From: Perilla frutescens
Taxonomy: Eukaryota; Streptophyta; Magnoliopsida; Lamiales; Lamiaceae
Reading direction: 5' to 3'
NCBI GenBank assembly: GCA_026008535.1
Contig: BRKX01000018.1
Location: forward strand, 44,509,588 to 44,573,587
DNA: 64,000 nucleotides
Numbering within the stretch: the stretch's first letter is position 1; every line of letters starts with the position of its first letter. The translations under genes and the position numbers were made by a program. Below, piece after piece: positions 56,277-64,000 of this stretch. The notes under the pieces are model-generated. The model was not told the DNA's origin. It did not search any database and worked only from the letters and a program-made list of their open reading frames with translations.

Positions 56277-57884
56277 TTTTATGTTTGGAATAGTAGATGA
56301 GGTAAGTTGGTATAAGTTTCCTTTATATTTATAGAGAATAATCCAATCCCAAATTGCATTTTCATATCTATATTTTCGATTCTTTCTAAAAGTATAGCCC
56401 AAATAAAAACTATTAATAAAATTGTATCCATTTTTCAAAATATTTACAAATCTAATATCATATCATTTTTCGGCTCAAATATCATATATAATTGATTGTA
56501 TTTTAAGATTTCTATTTTGAATCGAGAAATTTATAAATACAATCAATCATGTAGGATTTTGGAGTCGGAAAATTGATCAAGTGTTATATTTGCAGAAACT
56601 TCGAAAAAATTGGTATATGTTTTCTTAATAGTTTTTATTTAAATTATTTAAAAAAAACACGAATGTATTAATTCATCATCGGCCTATCATTTTCTACAGA
56701 TCTCAATCCATGGCCTAATTCACCCATTGTCTTTTGTAGCAACTACTGACTAAAATCATTGCGTTACAACTTGCATTGGGTTCACGGGTGAAGATTATTC
56801 GAAAATATCTTTTGAAACGGACAATTTTATATTTCTATAACTATTCATAATTCCTCAAATTAATTAAAATAAAAGTATTATTTTATTATATACTTTTTTC
56901 CTTGTACTTATAGTCATACAACCTAAACTATAGCCAAACTAAAATAAAGCAACGGATGAATAGCCTCACACCTCATAATCTTGAAAAATTAAACAGGGAT
57001 AATGTCCAAATTGCCCCATAATTATTTGGGGTGTATTTTTCGTTTGTGTTTGAAGGCACGTTGAATTTCATGTTACACTCTCCTTATTACATGTCTTGTT
57101 ATATTTTTAAATTACGAGTTTTTCTTATATATACTTTTTGTGATTTAGTTAAATTTTATTATTATTTTTAGGGTCCACCCCATCTAATTAGGGTTTATAA
57201 TTATTTTTAATATTTAATTTTTTATTTTCAATTAATAATTCATTATTATGGTTAATTTTTAATTCATTTTTTGTGTTGATAAATGTTGACTATGATTATT
57301 TATGTTAAAATTAATTTTTATTTTATAAAAATATTTTAAAAATTATAAATTTGATATTGAAGCATGGGAACACACAAAAAAGTGTAACATGAAATATCAA
57401 CTAGTATGAAGGGCGTGGGTGTAAGGGGGGGAGGACAGTTGAGGGAGCTAGGGAGATAAATAATTTTTTATTTTTTATTAAATATTATTTTTGAAATTAT
57501 GGTAAATAATTGTAGTAAGGATATATTTGTTCATTTTTCTTCAAAATAACTATTAATATTACTTTTCTAAAAAGTGGCTATTTATCTGATTTATTAAGTA
57601 GGAGTGACTACACAACTCTCATTTATTAGTTTTTCCCCAAGTAAGGTTTATAAAATTTAAGATAAACCTCTTCCATTCCAAGCATTTTTCTTTTAAATTC
57701 CATTTGCTTTCAATTTGGAAAAATAACTAGGGCATGCACGTTTCCTTTTAATTTTTCATGATCTAGAAACTATTTATTAAATGTGTGACATTCAATAACT
57801 CCTAAATTAAATGATAGCTGGATAATTAAATTGAGTGGTAACGTACACCTAATGAATTCTAAATCGACCAAGCTAGCCAAACTA
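56277..57884. other. AT-rich intergenic DNA
   Basis: No gene recognised. Contains an inverted pair ATTTCATGTTACACT (57066-57080) and AGTGTAACATGAAAT (57380-57394) about 300 bp apart, and a G-rich patch at 57424-57465. Confidence 0.6.
57066..57394. repeat. MITE-like element with 15-bp inverted ends
   Basis: The outer 15 bp are exact inverted copies around an AT-rich core of about 300 bp. No coding capacity; no convincing target duplication was seen. Confidence 0.5.
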
Positions 57885-57897
57885 TATTATAAAAATA
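57885..57897 (+). promoter_or_regulatory. Probable TATA box of the cysteine-rich protein gene
   Basis: TATTATAAAAATA, about 80 bp upstream of the ATG at 57975. Confidence 0.45.
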
Positions 57898-57974
57898 AAT
57901 AGTAGAATCACTGTAATTATCGCATCAAATTAAACAACTCCACCGATTACAATAAATATTGAATTTCTATCAAC

Positions 57975-58346
57975 ATGGTTTATAAATTTGAGATGATGGT
58001 AACAATCCTCATAATGAGTGTGGCGATCCTTAATGGATCCAAAATAATTGAGGATTCAACAAATACTGAACCAAAAAAAGGTTGTATAGTGGATGGTATG
58101 AGTGCGGACTGTAAAAATAAAATTTACGGTCTCCTATGTGAAGGAATTGACGTTCCATTTGATGGGAACACAGCATCATTTGAGTGTTGCGATGATTTTA
58201 TTTCCCACTTCTCAACAGATTGCAAGGACTCGAGAGTCATATCCATCGAGAACGCCAATTGCAAGAACGACCAAAGTGTAGTTGATAAGCTTCATGTTGT
58301 CTATAGGTATTGTTCTATAATAATAGCCGATGGAGTGCCCGAATAA
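57975..58346 (+). CDS. Small secreted eight-cysteine protein (Prolamin_like/ECA1-type)
   Basis: 123 residues, single exon. The N-terminus (MMVTILIMSVAILNG) is a hydrophobic signal peptide. The mature part has eight cysteines in the order C, C, C, CC, C, C, C. The core C-x8-C-x8-C-x15-CC-x10-C (KIYGLLCEGIDVPFDGN...FECCDDFISHFSTDC) resembles the Prolamin_like family, which includes ECA1 and egg-cell-secreted proteins; those act outside the cell, often in reproductive tissue. The start codon context AACATGG is good and a TATA-like box lies ~80 bp upstream. Family membership is inferred from cysteine spacing only; the role is unknown. Other small cysteine-rich families are possible. Confidence 0.65.
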   Translation: MVYKFEMMVTILIMSVAILNGSKIIEDSTNTEPKKGCIVDGMSADCKNKIYGLLCEGIDVPFDGNTASFECCDDFISHFSTDCKDSRVISIENANCKNDQSVVDKLHVVYRYCSIIIADGVPE

Positions 58347-58703
58347 ATATTCACTGGATCACAAATATTGTAATTCCCATTCCAAACACTTGATATAATA
58401 AATACAGACCTACCCATCAACAACATTTAATTAATTTCTATATATATGCTGGAAATATTTGCCTCATGCACGTGTTTTTCTTTCGATATAATAATTAATT
58501 AATAAGCAGTAACATTAATGCTTAATAGTTAGAATGTACGTCACGTACACAATTAATTAATAAAATGAATTAGGGAAACACATGACATGATGCCATTAAA
58601 CCATAAATATAAGATATAATATAAATTAATTAGTTGTCACGTACGCCTACAACAATATATTACTAGCTGTTAATAAAGATGATATATATATATATATATA
58701 TAT
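58347..58703. other. Intergenic AT-rich DNA
   Basis: Separates the cysteine-rich gene (plus) from the esterase (minus), which are convergent. Ends in a (TA)n run at about 58682-58701. No other gene seen. Confidence 0.6.
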
Positions 58704-59564
58704 TTATGCATCGAGGAATGCTTCAGCAAGCATCGTTCCCAGCTTAACCTGCCACGCAGTTGTGAGATGCACTTTGTCCGGATTTAGTGGAAGTCCGCCG
58801 GCATCAACGCATTTCACATTGGGAAGCTCAGTGTTCAACTGAATTTCCCTTATTCTTTCTTTATATTTGGAGCCTGATGCCAATGCCACCTGCAATAACA
58901 AAATCTTAATTAATATATATATATATATATATATATTCACAAATGATGATCGAAGAACTAACTATATACAACTACTCACTTGAATGATCTGCAGTGAAGG
59001 CGACTGCAGATCGGCACCGACGTTGTTGAGCAGCTCCACCAACCGACGCGGGTATGCCTCCACGTCGGATATGTTACTGGTGTCGGACTCCCCTTGATAC
59101 CAGAGGAAGGCCCGAAGAACGCCGCCCTCATTCACGGCGGCCCGCGCCCGCCTCAGCATTCTGCTGTAGTTGGGGGTGTCTCGGGCCCACGAGCTGATGG
59201 CTGACGCCGATCTCGCGCAGGGCACCAGCCCGATGGTGCCGATGGCGGGGTCTCTTTTCAAGAGGGCGCTCGCGAATGGCATGCCGGGGCCTATCCCGGT
59301 AAAAGTATCGTTATCGTTCGGGAGAAGCCGGTGGAGAGGCTCGCGGGCCTCCTCCCACTTCAACCCCAACGCCTCGTTGAGGCGGAAAATTAACGGATTG
59401 GGTTGGCATTTGGGAGGAACTACTCCGTCCCATAGGCCGTTTCTTACCCCACCGATCCCCACCATGTTACTTTGTCCCGCCAAAATGAATACACTTTTGG
59501 CGGCGGCGGCGGTGGTGTTGGAAGATGAAAGAAGAATTAGAAAGAAGAATGCTGGCAGCTGCAT
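58704..59564 (-). CDS. SGNH carbohydrate esterase (SASA/DUF303, At4g34215-like)
   Basis: Two exons on the minus strand, 59564-58980 and 58889-58704, joined at GT-AG with phase 0, giving 256 residues. Residues 1-22 form a signal peptide (FFFLILLSSSNTTAAAA), so it is probably secreted or vacuolar. The catalytic Ser is Ser32 in GQSNMVG; WYQGESD at 155-161 is the conserved G-E-S block; Asp233 and His236 (DKVHLT) complete the D-x-x-H motif. Family members remove acetyl groups from carbohydrates such as cell-wall polysaccharides. Oddly, the segment that is usually C-A-I-G-G-T is CARSASA (116-122), losing the Gly pair expected near the oxyanion hole. Length and exon layout are normal; it looks expressed but perhaps altered in activity. 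Confidence 0.9.
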
Positions 59565-59669
59565 TTTGTTATGATATATGGAGCTAGAAAGGAAAGGGTT
59601 TTGATTTAGATTAAATGAGGTGGATCAATGGATGTCAGGATTGATGTGGAATGATGGCGGAGTTTGATG

Positions 59670-59682
59670 TTATATTTATAGG
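59670..59682 (-). promoter_or_regulatory. Probable TATA box of the esterase gene
   Basis: Minus strand CCTATAAATATAA, about 110 bp upstream of the ATG. Confidence 0.5.
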
Positions 59683-60180
59683 CATATATAGCTGCTCCGC
59701 CAGTCCGCCACTCCACCACCGTGTAACCTCCGACATCTGCCTAATTAATCCACCGTTAAACCTAGCTCCGACACCGGCCTAATTAATCAATTCCCAATTA
59801 CTCTTAATTCCCCAATCTCGGATTGAAGAATGAATTGATGATCTGAAAATTGAATTCCTGATTCGGCCATTATTTCTTGAAAATGAACAACAGTATTAAT
59901 GCGTGCATGCAATAACAAAACGAAAGAGAGTAGAAGTGCAATACAATTATAGAAAATAACTAATATTCGGTGTTGCAAGACTCGCATGCCTAATTAGTGT
60001 CTACCTGATTAAGCCACCCATCTCAATCTCACTAATTACTTTTAATTCCCACATCATGATTCCGCCATTATTTCTAGAAAATGAACAACATTATCGATTA
60101 ATGCATGCAGTAGCAAAACAGAAGGGAGTAGAAATGAAATCCAATTATAGCAAATTCAAACCTAATATTCGGTTTTCCTC

Positions 60181-60206
60181 AAAAAAAAAAAAAAAAAAAA
60201 AAAAAA
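60181..60206 (+). repeat. Run of 26 A
   Basis: Homopolymer between the second upstream copy and a repeated CCTAATATTCGG (60166 and 60207), suggesting slippage. Confidence 0.9.
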
Positions 60207-60241
60207 CCTAATATTCGGTACTCTTGCCTAATTTTGGAGTA

Positions 60242-60682
60242 GAGATCCTCTGGTCCCAACTTTGTGTGTCAACATTAAAATTATATATTGTTAATAATGT
60301 TTTTTGTAAAAATAAATTTTTTTATAATATAACTAATCCTAATTTATATTTTGATGCTAAAAATTAAAATTTTTAAAAAATTATATACCTTAAGTTTGGA
60401 ATAATCAATCCTAAAAATTAACTATATTAACTAAAAATGAAAATTAAATATTTAAAAATAATTATAAACCCTTGTTGGGTGGAATAAACTCTAAATAAAA
60501 TTATATAATTAAACTAAATCAAAGAAATTAATATTGAAGAAAAAAATGTAATAATTTTAAGGTTTGGTACACGGTTGACACACATAAGTTGGGACTAGAT
60601 GAAAAAAAAAATAAAAAATAATAATAATAATTTTGAGATGTGATACATGACTGGCACACACATAATGGGAATAGAGGATTTC
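60242..60682. repeat. MITE-like element with duplicated right end
   Basis: The left end GATCCTCTGGTCCCAACTTT...GTCAAC (60246-60272) has an inverted partner at 60573-60596 (GTTGACACACATAAGTTGGGAC) and a second one at 60650-60680 (CTGGCACACACATAATGGGA...GAGGATTT). The core is AT-rich and noncoding. Confidence 0.65.
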
Positions 60683-60870
60683 AAGTGCTAATTTCTACCT
60701 AATCATCACCGTACCCCATCTAAATATTTCCCACTAATTACTAATACTCAGCTCTACATAATTGAAAATATATATTCCAGATTGGGTCATTGCTTCTTCA
60801 AAATGAACAACTTAAAAGAGAGAAGAGAGTAAAGAGTACAAATCCAATACAATTACAGAACATTCGGTTG

Positions 60871-62492
60871 CCTAATTTTCAGTTCAGCCTATATATGATG
60901 CTGCCTAATCTCTATTTTATACATATATTATATTTTTAATTGGTTGCGCTAATAAATTAAATAATAATGATGCCTAATGATCAATCGCTGCGCCTACTTT
61001 TCTGTTAAGCCTAAAATATGATGGTGCTTGATTTTAATTTGTCTTTCAAATTTGGAACGGGCAATTAAAGTTACAACCAAATATAAAGGGCATATATATT
61101 AATTGCCAAAAAAATATATACATAGATATATAGGGATTTTTTGAAGGGTGTTGCTTCCACCACTTTTTCTTTAATATACACCACATTTACTACATACACC
61201 AACATTAAAAAAAAATCAATATTATTTCTATATACATCACATGTTTTTTCTTTCTTACCCTCAGTTTAATTAATTATAATCAATTTAAACCAATTGAAAA
61301 AAGAAAAGAAAATGGGTGAAGATAGCACCGCTACAATCCCCCCCCCCCCCCCCCCCAAAAAAAAAAAAACCCCCGACGCCATTGATGATATTCTAGAAGA
61401 AAATTTGTTGGGAATCATGAATTATTCCTAATTTATTTCAACCCCACCGAATTCCATTGTTGTTGAACAGCGCTATCTCCTGCTCCGCTATCAAGAAATT
61501 TGAATCCAACATATTGAAATGAAATTTTTAAAGTTGGGTCTCTAGTTTGAAAAATAATTTCGAAAGACATAATGAGCATTCCAAAAAATAATTTAGAATC
61601 TCTTTCCTATGTTCATAAGCTTATTTTCGAACCCGACTTGGACACTCATATATCGAAAAATGGTTTTTGAACTTCATATACTCTTATTTTTTATAATTAT
61701 TTTTCGAACTAGTTACCCATTATAAGAAATGATTTTTCTTAAATTAAAATAAAACGAAATAAAAAAAGCATGGTTGGAATGCCATTTTTCTTGTATTGAG
61801 CTCTAAAGAATTTTGGCCGAACAAACTTCAAAACATGAGAAATTTTCAGCCCCATTAGGTTTGATTAGAGGGCCAAAATCAGCTAGGCCGGATGGGCCAC
61901 AGTTTTACAGGCCCAAAATATTTTCTGGCCAGATAATTACATTGGCCCAAATGGACCAGGTCATCCAATGAAAATATATGAAAAAGAAGCTTTCTACCAA
62001 CAAACTGCCCACATGGGCATTGGCATGATGTCGGTGTATATCGGCACAATTTATACTTTTCGATTCCGACGATCTTGCTGGATTTTTTTCACATCGGTAA
62101 TTAATCTAGGATCTAAAGCGAAATGTATTCTTCCAGATCCACATATTTTCAGAATTTTTTCAGATTATTTGATGATAAATTAGAAATTTCAAAGATTTTG
62201 GAAGAAACCCTAATTTTTTAGTACCTTTCAACGATTGGCCCTCGTGCAGATTTCCCGCGACGTCTTTACCGAGATTAAGAAGGATTATTATTTGCTTATT
62301 AGGTCATAATACGTTTTATATTTACTTTTTAACATATGGTATTAAGATATTATTATGATAAAATAAGGGTTATGAAATCGCGAGTACCGCTAAGCTCGAA
62401 TTCAAAAAACACAAAACAGAAAGCGACCTTTCATTTCTACTCATCGCGCTCTCTCTCTCCTCATTTTCCATCGGAGCTCTCTCATTTCATTG
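60871..62492. other. Intergenic DNA
   Basis: AT-rich; no gene recognised. Includes a run of 19 C followed by 13 A at 61338-61369, and a CT-rich stretch (62445-62490). Confidence 0.6.
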
Positions 62493-63180
62493 TCGGGTAG
62501 CCGCATTTAGCTTCCTGTAGTCGATACACATGCGCCATCCAGTGGTGGTTTGAGTAGCCATGTGCTCTCCCTTATCATTCTCCACCACCGTGATGCCTCT
62601 CTTCTTGGGCACCACATGTACCGGGATAACCTATTTACTATCAGCTATTGGGTAGATGATTCCTTCTCTTTAGAATCTCCTTCTTGACGACTTCCATCAA
62701 CATGGGGTTGAGTCTCCTTTGCCTCTCTCAAACCGGCTTAGCCCCTTCTTTGCGAATGATTCGATGCATGCAAGTAGAGGGGCTAATGCCTTTGATGTCG
62801 GAAAAGTTCCATCCAATAGCTTGTTTATTTCACTTAAGCACAGCCACTAAGAGATCTTTCTCTTCTTTTTCAAGCCCTACAAAAATGATCACGGGCTTCT
62901 TCTCCTCTTCATTGAGGTACACATATTTGAGATGAGATGGGAGCTCTTTAGCCTAAGTTCGGAGGAAGGCTTCACCACTTCCTCTTCGGTTGAGTCTAGG
63001 ACTTCCATCAAGCTTATGCCTTCTTCTAGCAATATTTCCATCTCTTCGGCGTCCAACTTGTCTCCCCCACACTTGAGGTGAGCTTCTTCTAATGCTACTT
63101 CCTCGGACAAGGCTTCACTCCTCCAATTAGAGCTAATTTCTTGCAAGAAACCTCCTCGGCCAAGGCATTAATAGCATTAA
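62493..63180 (-). pseudogene. Athila-like RT fragment
   Basis: Minus-strand remnant of Ty3/gypsy pol. It reads HLKYVYLNEEEKKPVIIFVG, then AIGWNFSDIKGISPSTCMHRII, RRLNPMLMEVVKKEIL, VVPKK, GITVVENDKGE and WRMCIDYRKLNAATR at the lower end. An acidic, protease-to-RT linker region fills 62900-63146. Several frameshifts and stops. It is a different copy from E3 (compare 14400-14870) and its LTRs are not in the window. Confidence 0.75.
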
Positions 63181-63463
63181 TAAAAGAATAATTTTCCTCA
63201 AAGGAAGGAACATGTATAGCCTTGTTTTCATGCACAGAAAAAGATACAGTTTCTCCTTAAAATCATACACGTTCCACTGTTATTTTGACTCGTTAAAATA
63301 TTAGACTTTCAGCATTGACTAGTCGTTTGTGAAATGTATTTGTGATTAGTTATTTGAAAAGTCTTCCCAGGAGATAATTGGTGCATTTTATTCCTAAAGA
63401 AATTACCATAAAAATATTTTTTTTTAAAGGTAAAATGGTTATAAAATAGGGACTTTACTTAGG
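63181..63463. other. Intergenic AT-rich DNA
   Basis: No gene, repeat or motif recognised. Confidence 0.55.
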
Positions 63464-63991
63464 GGGGTGTATTCAATTAGGATTTTGATGGATTTTGTTG
63501 GACTTTAAAATGTGGAGTCTCCCAACTCCACGCAGAGTCTGGCGGATTTCGTGTATGGATTTCGAACAATTTTGAACGATTTCAATGGATTTCAAATCCA
63601 TCTCACCAACGCTCGTTGGAACACAACGATCGGTGTATCCGAAAAAAAAATTAAACCCAGCGGCCGCTAGAATCAAGCGACCTTGATCCCAGCGGTTGCT
63701 GGGTGCCAGCGGCCGCTGGCTGGAGTGCCATCATCGGCAAGACCAGCGGCCGCTGGGGTCGGGTGACGGCTGGGGTGCCCGATTTCAACTCCTCACCGGC
63801 CGCTGGAACACAGCGCTCGCCGGATTTTCCTAATCCATCGAAATCTCGTGTCCAGAGGTCGGATTTCATCCTTTGTAATTTTCACGTGAAATCCAGCTGA
63901 AATCCAACGAAATCAATGACTTTTAAAGTCCGTGGATTGTTGAATAGCAGAATTTTAAAGGACTTTTAAAAGTCTGGATTGAATACACCAA
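63464..63991. mobile_element. Non-autonomous DNA-transposon-like element with GC-rich core
   Basis: Ends are inverted: GGTGTATTCAATTAGGATTT on the left and a right end whose complement is GGTGTATTCAATCCAGACTT. Inner parts are also partly complementary (ATTTC...AATCCA blocks around 63540-63600 and 63840-63910). The core (63655-63815) is GC-rich with repeated CAGCGGCCGCTGG palindromes. No transposase. The superfamily is not clear because no TSD was convincing. Confidence 0.65.
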
Positions 63992-64000
63992 GATTTCGTT

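Larger units (their letters stand above)
59780..60870. repeat. Three diverged copies of an upstream segment of the esterase gene
   Basis: About 59780-59975, 60010-60172 and 60725-60870 share, in order, CTAATTACT-like sequence, GATT[CG][CG]G[CT]CATT, [GA]AAAATGAACAAC, GAG[AT]AGAA[AG][TA]G, AATCCAATACAATTA[CT]AG and ATTCGGT. They lie 0.2-1.3 kb upstream of the esterase start. Confidence 0.7.

Noticed and set aside
1..64000. CRISPR arrays, bacterial operons or plasmid features
   Set aside because: No such arrays or operon-like gene packing are present; introns and plant retroelements show this is plant nuclear DNA.

Overview
This is plant nuclear DNA. Introns have GT/AG borders, most of the window is LTR retrotransposons using initiator-Met or Asp tRNA primer sites, and the intergenic DNA is AT-rich and microsatellite-rich. 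The few host genes are typical of a dicot. A seven-exon TPS-b terpene synthase with a transit-peptide-like N-terminus suggests a mint-family (Lamiaceae) or other Lamiales genome. That assignment is inference from general resemblance; no database was searched.

1-31.7 kb is one nest of LTR retrotransposons, resolved by target-site duplications (TSDs). The outer element (E1) is a Sirevirus-like Ty1/copia element with an env-like extra reading frame, at 242-31696 (TSD GATTG). A reverse-oriented Tekay/Del-like Ty3/gypsy element (E2, 8495-30904, TSD CTGCT) sits in the env-like frame. A second partial copia copy (E1b) sits in the integrase of E2. An Athila-like Ty3/gypsy element (E3, TSD GTTGT) sits in the gag of E1b. 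A block holding E2 integrase, E1b gag and the E3 LTR occurs twice (9.65-11.9 kb and 22.7-25.0 kb), so the nest was also partly duplicated.

31.7-34.3 kb holds remnants of a gene with a SAM-like domain, then AT-rich DNA. 34.4-36.8 kb (minus strand) is an apparently intact 605-residue TPS-b terpene synthase, probably a plastid monoterpene synthase. A tandemly duplicated segment lies upstream of its promoter. 37.9-49.7 kb is a second nest: a truncated copia element (E5) whose LTR holds a solo-LTR-like gypsy insertion (E6, TSD TGATA), which in turn holds a nearly complete Tork-like copia element (E4, 38954-47520, TSD GCCAT). 51.1-56.2 kb is an unusual composite copia insertion (E7/E8). It has inverted LTRs at its two ends, is flanked by the TSD TTGCC, and lies in the loop-proximal part of a pre-existing hairpin.

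56.3-64 kb is more gene-like. It has a small secreted eight-cysteine protein resembling the Prolamin_like/ECA1 family, a two-exon SGNH carbohydrate esterase, several MITE-like inverted repeats, a minus-strand Athila reverse-transcriptase fragment and a terminal-inverted-repeat element with a GC-rich palindromic core.

The three host genes that look able to work are the terpene synthase, the cysteine-rich secreted protein and the esterase. Nothing shows that they act together. All retroelement polyproteins carry stops, frameshifts or deletions, and most of the coding-looking sequence is mobile-element debris.
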